Made by a program: the position numbers and the translations under genes. Below the pieces are notes generated by a model. The model was not told the DNA's origin. It saw only the letters and a list, made by a program, of their open reading frames with translations, and made no database searches. This document shows, piece by piece, positions 6,724 to 14,287 of a DNA stretch of 29,529 nt. Position 1 is the first letter of the stretch; each line of letters begins with the position of its first letter. This DNA is from JACRLI01 sp035542815 (GTDB taxonomy: Bacteria; Eisenbacteria; RBG-16-71-46; JACRLI01): the NCBI GenBank assembly GCA_035542815.1, contig DATKKS010000066.1, positions 1-29,529 on the forward strand, given 5' to 3'.

Positions 6724-8604
6724 CTACTTGCTCTCCCAGAGCTTCTCCATCTCGTCCAGCAGCTCGCTGAACTTCTGGCAGGTGGCCTCGATCGGCGCCG
6801 GGGTGGTCATGTCCACGCCCGCCGTCTTCAGCACGTCGATCGGGTACGCGCTGTTGCCGGCCTTCAGGAACGCCAGGTAGCGGTCCACCGCCGGCTGGCC
6901 CTCGTTCAGGATCTTCTGCGACAGCGCGGTGGCCGCCGCGTAGCTGGTGGCGTACTGGTACACGTAGAAGCTGCGGTAGAAGTGCGGCACCCGGCTCCAC
7001 TCGTAGTCGGCCAGCGAGTCCAGGTCGAGGTCGGGGCCGTAGTAGCGCTGGAACAGCTCCCGGTACAGCTTGTTCATGGCCTCCGCGGTCAGCGGCTGGC
7101 CCGCCTCGGCCATCTCGTGGGTGCGCATCTCGAACTCGGCGAACAGGGTCTGCCGGTAGAAGGTGGTGCGGATCTGCTCCAGGTAGTGGTTGAGCAGGAA
7201 CATCCGGCGCTGCTTGTCCAGGGGCTGCTTGAGCAGGTAGTTGATCAGCAGGGCCTCGTTGCCGGTGGAGGCCACTTCGGCCACGAACAGCGAGTAGCCC
7301 GCGTACACCGGCGGCTGGGTCTTCCAGGTGAAGAACGAGTGCATCGAGTGGCCCATCTCGTGGGCCAGGGTGAACTCGTCCTCCAGCGTGTTGCTGTAGT
7401 TGAGCAGCACGTACGGGTGCACCGTCGGGGTGCCGCCGCTGTAGGCGCCGCTGGTCTTGCCCTGGGTCTCGTACACGTCGATCCAGCCCGACTCCAGGCC
7501 CTTCTGGAACTGCGCCAGGTAGGTGTCGCCGAGCGGCTTGAGGCCCGCCACCACCTCCTTCTTGGCCAGCTCGAAGGGCACGTCCACCTTGGCCGCCGGC
7601 ACCAGCGGGGTGTACAGGTCGTACACCTTGAGCGTGTCCAGGCCCATCCACTTCTTGCGCAGCGCCGCGTAGCGGTGCAGCGGCGCCAGGTTGGCGTTCA
7701 CCGTCTTCACCAGGTTCTGGTAGACGCTCACCGGGATGTTGCTCGGGTCCAGGGAGCCCTCCAGCGCGCTGCCGTACTTGCGGGCCCGGGAGTAGAACAG
7801 GTCGCGCTTCACGTTCGCGTTCATGCACGCGCCCAGGGTGTTGTTGAAGCGCGCGTAAGCGCTGTTCATGGCCCAGAAGGCGTCGCGCCGCACCCTCCGG
7901 TCGGGCGACTCCAGGCACCTCGCGAAGCGCCCCTTGGTCAGCTCCATGTCCGCGCCGGTCTCGTCCTTGATCGTGCCGAAGCGCAGGTCGGCGTTATTGA
8001 ACGCGCTGAAGATCGCGCCCGAGGCGCTGGCCATCTCGCTGGAGCGGGCCAGCAGCTCCTCCTCCTCCTTGGGCAGCACGTGGGCGCGGGTGCGCTGGAT
8101 GTCGTCCAGCTCGTGGCGGTACACCGCCAGCCCGGGGACCGAGGGGTCCTTCAGGAACTGCTCCAGCCGCGCCGGCTCGATGGCCACCACCTCCGGCTCG
8201 AAGAAGGCGCCGGCCGCGCGGAGCCGCGCGTTCAGGCCCATCATCCGGTCGGACATCCCCTGGTACTTGGGCACCCGGGTGTCCTGGTCCCGCCGCATGG
8301 AGGCGTAGCTCCCCAGCCGGCTGCCGACCAGCCCCAGGGAGTCGCGCAGCTGCAGCGCGGCCAGCAGGCTGGCGGCGGACTCGCCCACCTTGCCCTTGAA
8401 CGCCGCCGAGCGCGGGATCATCTCCTCCAGGCGCTTGAAGTCCGCCTGCCAGGCGTCGTCCGTGGGGTACATGTCCTCCAACTTCCACTTGTACCTGGGG
8501 TCGATGTCGGAGCGCTGGGGGACCTTGGCGGGACCCTGGGCGGCGGCCAGGCCGGCCCACGAGATCAGCACCAGCAGGGCGGCGGGCGCGAGGAGTCGCT
8601 TCAT
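6724..8604 (-). CDS. pepF: Exported oligoendopeptidase F, M3B family (paralogue 2)
   Basis: Second M3B oligoendopeptidase F, 626 residues, with zinc motif HEMGH (His415 to His419 in LAHEMGHSMHS) and FVAEVASTGNEALL downstream. The start at 8604 follows GGAAGGAAG and gives a Sec signal peptide (MKRLLAPAALLVLISWAGLAAAQ). It aligns without large gaps to its downstream neighbour: shared blocks include SGWIDVYETQGKTSGAYSGG, RYAELRKKWMGLDTL or close variants, and GQPAVDRYL.FLKAG. This is a tandem duplication that has diverged mainly in the N-terminal helical lobe. A promoter with TTGACT and TAGGCT lies upstream at 8704-8732. Both copies keep all catalytic residues, so both are probably active and may differ in peptide preference. 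Confidence 0.93.
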   Translation of the reverse strand: MKRLLAPAALLVLISWAGLAAAQGPAKVPQRSDIDPRYKWKLEDMYPTDDAWQADFKRLEEMIPRSAAFKGKVGESAASLLAALQLRDSLGLVGSRLGSYASMRRDQDTRVPKYQGMSDRMMGLNARLRAAGAFFEPEVVAIEPARLEQFLKDPSVPGLAVYRHELDDIQRTRAHVLPKEEEELLARSSEMASASGAIFSAFNNADLRFGTIKDETGADMELTKGRFARCLESPDRRVRRDAFWAMNSAYARFNNTLGACMNANVKRDLFYSRARKYGSALEGSLDPSNIPVSVYQNLVKTVNANLAPLHRYAALRKKWMGLDTLKVYDLYTPLVPAAKVDVPFELAKKEVVAGLKPLGDTYLAQFQKGLESGWIDVYETQGKTSGAYSGGTPTVHPYVLLNYSNTLEDEFTLAHEMGHSMHSFFTWKTQPPVYAGYSLFVAEVASTGNEALLINYLLKQPLDKQRRMFLLNHYLEQIRTTFYRQTLFAEFEMRTHEMAEAGQPLTAEAMNKLYRELFQRYYGPDLDLDSLADYEWSRVPHFYRSFYVYQYATSYAAATALSQKILNEGQPAVDRYLAFLKAGNSAYPIDVLKTAGVDMTTPAPIEATCQKFSELLDEMEKLWESK

Positions 8605-8703
8605 GGCTTCCTTCCGCGGTAAGAGGGTCGGATCGCGCAGGCCCGGCCGGCGCGGCCGAGGCGCGCGGGAAACGGACACCCGGGGAATCGGAGGAACCGA
8701 AGC

Positions 8704-8732
8704 AGCCTAGCGCGGCCCGTCCGCCCAGTCAA
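8704..8732 (-). promoter_or_regulatory. Predicted promoter of PepF paralogue 2
   Basis: The minus strand shows TTGACT (plus 8727-8732), 17 bp, then TAGGCT (plus 8704-8709), about 100 bp upstream of the start codon. It is arranged divergently with the kinase promoter at 8751-8779, only 18 bp away. Confidence 0.6.
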
Positions 8733-8750
8733 ACCGGGGCCGGTGAGGCG

Positions 8751-8779
8751 TTGCGCCTGCGTGCGGGCGGGGCTAGATT
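8751..8779 (+). promoter_or_regulatory. Predicted promoter of the hybrid kinase, implying a leaderless mRNA
   Basis: TTGCGC (8751-8756), a 17-bp spacer and TAGATT (8774-8779) end 7 bp before the ATG at 8787. Transcription would begin at or one base before that ATG. This matches the absence of a Shine-Dalgarno sequence there. Confidence 0.5.
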
Positions 8780-8786
8780 CCGCCCC

Positions 8787-11700
8787 ATGAGAAGTTCTTC
8801 TCCGCGGCGCCGGGCCGCGGCGGCCTGCGCCGCGGGCGCGCTCGCCCTGCTGGGCGCGGCGCTGCTCCTGTGGCTGGGCCTCCGGCAGGCGGCCCGGGCC
8901 GAGGGCGCCGCCCGGCTGGAGCTGGCGGCGGCCGCCGGGCTGCTGCTGGTGGCCGGCTGGCTGGGGCGCGCCGCCCGGGCGGCCGCGCCGGGGGGCGCTC
9001 CTGCGCTCCAGGCGGGCGCCGTGCGCGACGACCCCAACTGGCTGGGCCAGGTGCTGGAGCAGTCGCGCGAGGCCATCATGGTGCTGGACAAGCAGCTGCG
9101 CCTGGTCTACGTGAACGAGATCGGGCGGGTGCAGGGCGGGTTCGCCCCGGGCGAGCTGATCGGGACCGACATGATGGAGCGGGTGCACCCGCGCGACGTG
9201 CCCGCGGTCCGGTCGGCGGTGCAGGCGGCCCTGAGCGGGTCCAGCGCGGAACTGAGCCTGACCTGGCGCGTGAAGAGCGGCGAGTGGCGCAACTTCGACG
9301 TGGCGGTCAACCCGACGGTGATCGGCGGGCGGTCGGCGCTGCTGATCTTCTCGCGCGACGTCACCGAACGGCAGCGGGCCGAGGAGCGCTTCCAGGGCCT
9401 GGTGGAGCTGTCCGGGGACATGCTGCTGCAGTGGACCGACGCGGGGGTGCTGGTGTACGCCAGCCCGGCGGTGCAGCCGGTGCTGGGCTACAGCCCGGTG
9501 GAGATGGTGGGCAACACCACCCTGAGCTTCACCCACCCCGGGGACCACGCGCAGGTGCTGAAGCTGCGCCGCGAGGTGGCCACCCGGGGTTCGGTGGGGC
9601 CGGTGGAGATCCGGGTGCGGCACCGCGACGGCAGCCTCCGCTGGATCGAGTTCAACGCCCGGGTCCACCCCGAGACCGGCGACATCATCGGCGTGGGCCG
9701 GGACGTCACCCAGCGGCGGGGCGTGGAGGGGGCGCTGCGCGAGTCCGAGGAGCGCTACCGCCAGCTGGTGGAGCACTTCCCCGAGGGGATCCTGCTGGCC
9801 GCCGGGGGGCGCATCCGGTACGCGAACCCCGCGGCTGCGCGGGTGCTGGGCTACGCCAACCCGGCCGAGATGTCCGGCCAGAGCCTCACCGAGCACTTCG
9901 TCGGCGAGAGCTACGAGTTCCTGGCGGAGCTGGAGGCGGTGGCCTCCGGGCGGGCGACCCTGGCGGTGGCCGAGCACGTGATCCTGCGCCGCAACGGCGC
10001 CGGGGTGCTGGTGCAGCTCCAGGCCACCGCGGCCGGCGCCGGCGGCGAGCCGGCGGCGCAGGTGACGGTGCGCGACATCACCGAGCGGCGGCGCAGCGAG
10101 GAAGCGGTCCAGGTGCGCACCCGGCACCTGGACTCGCTGCGGCGCCTGTCCGAGCGGCTTAACGCCTCGCTCCAGGTGCAGAACGTGCTGCAGCAGGCGC
10201 TGCGGGACATCCTGGCCGCGATGAACCAGCCGTTCGGCGCGTTCTACTGCCTGGACCGCTCGGCGCACGAGTACGTGCTCGAGGCCGCCATCGAGGAGGA
10301 CCTGCCCCGCAGGTTCCTCGGGGAGCGGATCTCCGCGGAGCACCCCTACGTCGCGCGCCTCAAGGAGCTGGCCGGCCCCGCGGTGATCAGCTTCGCGGAC
10401 CACCCGGTCGCCAGCATCGGCCGGACCTTCGTGGACCGCGGCTTCCACGAGTACCTGGCGCTGCCGCTGCGGATCCAGGACGAGCTGGTGGGGTTCATGC
10501 ACGTGGTGGGCGAGCTGCAGGAGATCGACTCCGAGCGGCTGCGCTACCTGCAGCTGGCCACCGGCACGGTGGCGCTGGCGCTGAAGAACGCGCAGCTGTT
10601 CGGGGAGCTGGAGGAGCGGGCCGCGGCCCTGCGGCGCCAGACCGAGACCCTCGACCTCATCTTCGGCGCGGTGGCCCAGGGCCTGGTGTTCCTGGACCGG
10701 GAGCGGTCCGGCGTGCGGCTCAACCCCGAAGCCCGGCGGCTGCTGCGGCTGGAGCCCGGCGAGCCGGTGCGGCCCGGGGGGCTCACCGCGCGCGTCCGCG
10801 CCCGGGACTCCGAGGGCGGCGAGGTGGCCGAGGACGAGCTGCCCTGGAACCGCGCGCTCACCTCGGGGCGCCCGCTGCGCGAGGTGCCGCTCACCCTCGA
10901 GGCGGCCGACGGATCCAGCGTGCACGTCGTGGCCAGCGCGGCGCCGGTACGCGACCCGAGCGGGCAGATCGAGGGCGTGGTGGCCGCCCTGACCGACCTC
11001 ACCGAGCGCGAGAGCCTGGAGGCGCAGCTGCGCCAGGCCCAGAAGATGGAGGCGGTCGGCCAGCTGGCCGGCGGGGTGGCGCACGACTTCAACAACCTGC
11101 TCACCGTGATCTGTGGCTACGGGCAGCTGTTCCTGGCCCGGCTCCAGCCGAACACCCCCGAGCGCCACGAGATGCAGGAGATCCTGAGCGCGGCGGACCG
11201 GGCCGTGGCCCTCACCCGCCAGCTGCTCACCTTCAGCCGGCGCCAGGTGATGCGGCCCCAGGTGCTGGACCTCAACGCCGCGGTCCGCTCGCTCCTGACC
11301 ATGCTGCAGCGCCTGGTCCGCGAGGACGTGCGCATCCACACCCGGCTCCAGGAGGGGTTGTGGCCGGTGTCCGCCGACGAGGCCATGCTGGAGCAGCTGC
11401 TGCTGAACCTGGTGCTGAACAGCCGCGATGCCATCGCCGGCGCCGGGGACGTGGTCATCGAGACCGCCAACATCGAGGTGGATGCCGCCTACCGGGCGGA
11501 CCACCCGCAGGCGCGCCTGGGACGGCACGTGATGCTGGCGGTGGCCGACACCGGCGCCGGGATCCCGCCGGAGGCGCTGCCGCACATCTTCGAGCCGTTC
11601 TTCACCACCAAGGAGCCGGGCAAGGGCACCGGGCTGGGGCTCAGCATGGTGCACGGCGTGGTGGAGCAGCACCGCGGCTGGGTGCGGGTGAGCAGCGATC

Positions 11701-12203
11701 CGGGCCACTGGACCACCTTCCGGATCTACCTGCCGGCCGTGGAGGCTGCGGCCCTGCCCCGCACCGGCCGGCTGCCCCGGGCGGCCGGGGCGGCGGGCGG
11801 CGGCACCGAGACGGTGCTGCTGGTGGAGGACGAGCCGCCGGTGCTGGCGCTCTCGCGGGAGGTGCTGACCCGGGCCGGCTACCGGGTGCTGGCGGCCGCG
11901 GACGGGCCGCAGGCGCTGGAGCGCGCCGGCGAGGCGGAGGGCGGGCTGGACCTGCTGCTCACCGACGTGGTGCTGCCCGGCGGCATGAGCGGCTGGGAGG
12001 TGGCCGGGGAGCTGTCCCGGCGCTTCCCCGGGCTGCGCATCCTCTACACCAGCGGGTTCAGCGAAGAGCTGGCCGGCCGGGGCTTCGTGATCCCCGACGG
12101 CATGCCCTTCCTGGAGAAGCCCTACCTGCCGGACGACCTGCTGGACGCGGTGCGTTCGGTGCTGGATTCGCCGCCGGGAGCGGCGCCGCTAGGCCGGGGC
12201 TGA
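8787..12203 (+). CDS. Membrane-bound multi-PAS/GAF hybrid sensor histidine kinase with C-terminal receiver
   Basis: Two-component hybrid kinase of 1138 residues. Order: two N-terminal transmembrane helices (about 9-31 and 39-54) with almost no periplasmic loop; four PAS-like domains (about 85-200, 201-320, 323-440, 621-740) with a GAF domain (about 447-610) before the last; HisKA with phospho-acceptor His766 in GGVAHDFNNLLT; HATPase with N-box (LNLVLNSRDAI), DTGAGIP and GTGLGLSMVHG; and a receiver with Asp1060 in LLLTDVVLPGG and Lys in FLEKPYLP. Cytoplasmic sensing by PAS/GAF is expected, but the ligand is unknown. No DNA-binding output is present. The ATG at 8787 was chosen because the -10 box ends 7 bp before it; a TTG at 8751 lies inside the promoter. 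It converges with, and overlaps by 15 bp, a related protein lacking the phospho-acceptor His. Confidence 0.92.
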   Translation: MRSSSPRRRAAAACAAGALALLGAALLLWLGLRQAARAEGAARLELAAAAGLLLVAGWLGRAARAAAPGGAPALQAGAVRDDPNWLGQVLEQSREAIMVLDKQLRLVYVNEIGRVQGGFAPGELIGTDMMERVHPRDVPAVRSAVQAALSGSSAELSLTWRVKSGEWRNFDVAVNPTVIGGRSALLIFSRDVTERQRAEERFQGLVELSGDMLLQWTDAGVLVYASPAVQPVLGYSPVEMVGNTTLSFTHPGDHAQVLKLRREVATRGSVGPVEIRVRHRDGSLRWIEFNARVHPETGDIIGVGRDVTQRRGVEGALRESEERYRQLVEHFPEGILLAAGGRIRYANPAAARVLGYANPAEMSGQSLTEHFVGESYEFLAELEAVASGRATLAVAEHVILRRNGAGVLVQLQATAAGAGGEPAAQVTVRDITERRRSEEAVQVRTRHLDSLRRLSERLNASLQVQNVLQQALRDILAAMNQPFGAFYCLDRSAHEYVLEAAIEEDLPRRFLGERISAEHPYVARLKELAGPAVISFADHPVASIGRTFVDRGFHEYLALPLRIQDELVGFMHVVGELQEIDSERLRYLQLATGTVALALKNAQLFGELEERAAALRRQTETLDLIFGAVAQGLVFLDRERSGVRLNPEARRLLRLEPGEPVRPGGLTARVRARDSEGGEVAEDELPWNRALTSGRPLREVPLTLEAADGSSVHVVASAAPVRDPSGQIEGVVAALTDLTERESLEAQLRQAQKMEAVGQLAGGVAHDFNNLLTVICGYGQLFLARLQPNTPERHEMQEILSAADRAVALTRQLLTFSRRQVMRPQVLDLNAAVRSLLTMLQRLVREDVRIHTRLQEGLWPVSADEAMLEQLLLNLVLNSRDAIAGAGDVVIETANIEVDAAYRADHPQARLGRHVMLAVADTGAGIPPEALPHIFEPFFTTKEPGKGTGLGLSMVHGVVEQHRGWVRVSSDPGHWTTFRIYLPAVEAAALPRTGRLPRAAGAAGGGTETVLLVEDEPPVLALSREVLTRAGYRVLAAADGPQALERAGEAEGGLDLLLTDVVLPGGMSGWEVAGELSRRFPGLRILYTSGFSEELAGRGFVIPDGMPFLEKPYLPDDLLDAVRSVLDSPPGAAPLGRG

Positions 12204-14108
12204 GCCGGGGCGGTCGAGCAGCTCGCGGACCTTGCGCCCCAGGGCGCTCGGCGAGAACGGCTTGGGCAGGAAGTCCTCGTTCTCCGACCAGCCTTCCGGG
12301 CCCGGGCCGGGCGGGACCAGGTAGCCGCTGACGTAGAGGATCTTGAGGTCCGGCCGGTCGCCCCGTATCTCGCGGGCCACCTCGCGGCCTCCGTGCGAGG
12401 GCATCACCACGTCCAGCACCGCCAGCGCGATCTCGTCGCGGTGCCGGGCGAAGACCCGCAGCGCCTCGTCGGAATCGCCCGCGGTCAGCACCCGGTAGCC
12501 CATCCCCTGGAGGGTGCTCTCGGTGAACCCCAGGGTGAGCGGGTCGTCCTCCCCCACCAGCACCGTCTCGGTGCCGCCGTGCACCGCCTCCGGCTCGGCC
12601 GCGCCCGGGACCGCCACCTGCTCGGAGATGGCGGGCAGGTAGACGCGCACCGTGGTGCCCGACCCCGGCTCCGACTCCACCTCGATGCAGCCTTCGTGCT
12701 GGCTCACGATGCCGTGCACCATGGCCAGCCCCAGCCCGCCGCGCTCGCCGCCGGCGGCGCTGAAGAACGGCTCGAACAGCCGCTCGCGGGCCTGCGCGTC
12801 CAGGCCCGGCCCGGTGTCGCTCACGGCCAGCTCCACGTAGGAGCCGGGGCGCATCTCCGGGTTGGAGCGCACCGAGTCCTCGCCCAGCTCCACGTTGCAG
12901 GTGCGCACCGTGAGCTGCCCGCCGCCGGGCATGGAGTCGCGCGCGTTGAGCCACAGGTTCAGCAGCACCTGCTCCACCTGGCCGGGATCGGCGTACACCC
13001 GGCGGAGGTCCGGCGCCAGGTCCGCGGTCAGGCGCACGTCCGGCTCCAGCACCCGCTGCATCAGTCGCCGCAGGTCCCCGACCACGTGGTTCAAGTCCAG
13101 CGGGGTGCGCTCCAGGCCCTGGCGCCGGCTCACCGCCCGGAGCTGCCGGATCAGCGTGCCCGCGTGGTCGGCCACCCGGGTGATCTCGTCCAGGTGCCGC
13201 TGCACCGGGGCGTCCGGCGGGGTGTCCATCTGCATGATCTGGATTTCGCTGCTGGCCGCGCCGAGCAGCTCGCCGAAGGCGCCCGCGATCCGCCCCGCCA
13301 GCTCCGCCACCGCCTCCATGCGCTGCGCCTGGCGCAGCCGGTCCTCCAGCGCCCGCCGCTCGGTGACGTCCACGGTGAAGCCCTGGTAGAAGAGCTGGCC
13401 GCTGCTAAGGTGGTGCACCGGCGTAGCCCGGACCCACACCTGCCGGACGCTGCCGTCGGGCCGGGCGATGCGCCCGTCGCCCTCGTACGGGCGCCCGGCG
13501 CGCACCGCGGCGCGGAACCCGCTCACCGCGCGCTCGCGGTCCTCGGGCACCAGCAGGTCGGCCCAGTGGGTGACCTCGGGCCCGGGCGGCCCCTCGGTGC
13601 CCAGGATGCGGGCCCACGAGCGGCTGAAGTAGGTGACCCGCCAGTCCTCCCAGGTCCAGATGCCCATCGGAGCGTTGTCCAGCACCGCCTGCAGCCGCAC
13701 CTCCGCCACCCGGAGCGCGTCGGCCGCGGCGGCCTCGGCCGGGCCGCCGGGGACCGCTCCGGAAGCCGGCGCGCCCAGCAGCAGCCCGGCCTGCCCCGCG
13801 CCCGCCCCGCGCGCCAGCGCGCAGCGCAGCTCCACCGCACCCGGCGCGGGCCCGCGCAGGCGCAGCCGGAAGGTGGCCGCCTCGGACAGGCCGCCGGCGG
13901 CCAGGGCGCGGAGCGCCGGGCGCAGCTCTTCGGGGTCCACCAGGTGATCGGTGAGCGGGAGGCCGGTGAGTTCGCCGGGGGCGCGGCCCAGGAGGTCGGC
14001 CAGCGCGGCCGACACCCAGGACATGCGGGCGCTGGAGTCCAGCACGCACAGGGGCGTGGAGGGCGCGGCCCGGTCGGCCGGAGACGGAGGCGAGGAACCT
14101 AGGTTCAT
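12189..14108 (-). CDS. Hybrid histidine kinase-like protein lacking the phospho-acceptor histidine (pseudokinase-like) with receiver
   Basis: Soluble 639-residue protein: PAS-like region (about 20-130), PAS (about 135-255, VLDNAPMGIWTWEDW...), a HisKA-like dimerisation helix pair (about 257-325), HATPase (about 360-485) and receiver (about 505-630). The H-box is lost. Where the facing kinase has AGGVAHDFNNLL, this one has AGRIAGAFGELL, so residue 276 is Gly instead of His. The ATP lid and nucleotide boxes look intact (LLNLWLNARDSM, SDTGPGL, GGLGLAMVHG), and the receiver keeps Asp566 (AVLDVVMP) and Lys (FLPKPFSP). It cannot autophosphorylate in the normal way; it may serve as a receiver, phosphatase or heterodimer partner for the opposite kinase (inference). 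The ATG at 14108 has no clear Shine-Dalgarno, so the exact start is less certain. No transmembrane segments. Confidence 0.88.
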   Translation of the reverse strand: MNLGSSPPSPADRAAPSTPLCVLDSSARMSWVSAALADLLGRAPGELTGLPLTDHLVDPEELRPALRALAAGGLSEAATFRLRLRGPAPGAVELRCALARGAGAGQAGLLLGAPASGAVPGGPAEAAAADALRVAEVRLQAVLDNAPMGIWTWEDWRVTYFSRSWARILGTEGPPGPEVTHWADLLVPEDRERAVSGFRAAVRAGRPYEGDGRIARPDGSVRQVWVRATPVHHLSSGQLFYQGFTVDVTERRALEDRLRQAQRMEAVAELAGRIAGAFGELLGAASSEIQIMQMDTPPDAPVQRHLDEITRVADHAGTLIRQLRAVSRRQGLERTPLDLNHVVGDLRRLMQRVLEPDVRLTADLAPDLRRVYADPGQVEQVLLNLWLNARDSMPGGGQLTVRTCNVELGEDSVRSNPEMRPGSYVELAVSDTGPGLDAQARERLFEPFFSAAGGERGGLGLAMVHGIVSQHEGCIEVESEPGSGTTVRVYLPAISEQVAVPGAAEPEAVHGGTETVLVGEDDPLTLGFTESTLQGMGYRVLTAGDSDEALRVFARHRDEIALAVLDVVMPSHGGREVAREIRGDRPDLKILYVSGYLVPPGPGPEGWSENEDFLPKPFSPSALGRKVRELLDRPGSAPA

Positions 14109-14154
14109 AGGGGCGTTGCGTTCGCGGCCAGCGCCTCCCTAACGGATCGCGGCT

Positions 14155-14190
14155 GCCGGCCCGGGGCTCTCAAGTCACGCGCGGGCCGGC
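14155..14190 (-). other. Inverted repeat between the MFS gene and the histidine-less kinase
   Basis: Perfect 9-bp arms (14155-14163 and 14182-14190) enclose an 18-nt loop. It lies downstream of the MFS stop and also downstream of the predicted kinase promoter at 14220-14248. It could therefore be a terminator for read-through or a leader hairpin of the kinase mRNA. Confidence 0.35.
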
Positions 14191-14219
14191 TCGGCGGCAT
14201 CCTGGGGCGTCCGTGACCC

Positions 14220-14248
14220 ATCATCGGCCCGCCACCGGCCAGCGTCAA
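14220..14248 (-). promoter_or_regulatory. Predicted promoter of the histidine-less hybrid kinase
   Basis: The minus strand shows TTGACG (plus 14243-14248), 17 bp, then GATGAT (plus 14220-14225). This would start a transcript about 105 nt before the ATG at 14108 and separate it from the MFS gene upstream. Confidence 0.45.
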
Positions 14249-14287
14249 CGGACAATCGCCCGAAACTCCACTCTCATCAGGCGCACC

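Noticed and set aside
3619..8622. 1667-codon plus-strand frame across the amidase and both PepF genes
   Set aside because: Antisense shadow of PepF coding DNA. It repeats similar text twice only because the two PepF paralogues are similar.
8601..11708. 1035-codon frame opposite the hybrid kinase
   Set aside because: Antisense shadow with His/Gln/Pro/Arg-rich translation; the sense strand has the complete kinase domain order.
12393..14102. 569-codon plus frame opposite the histidine-less kinase
   Set aside because: Antisense shadow; no domain pattern and no ribosome site.
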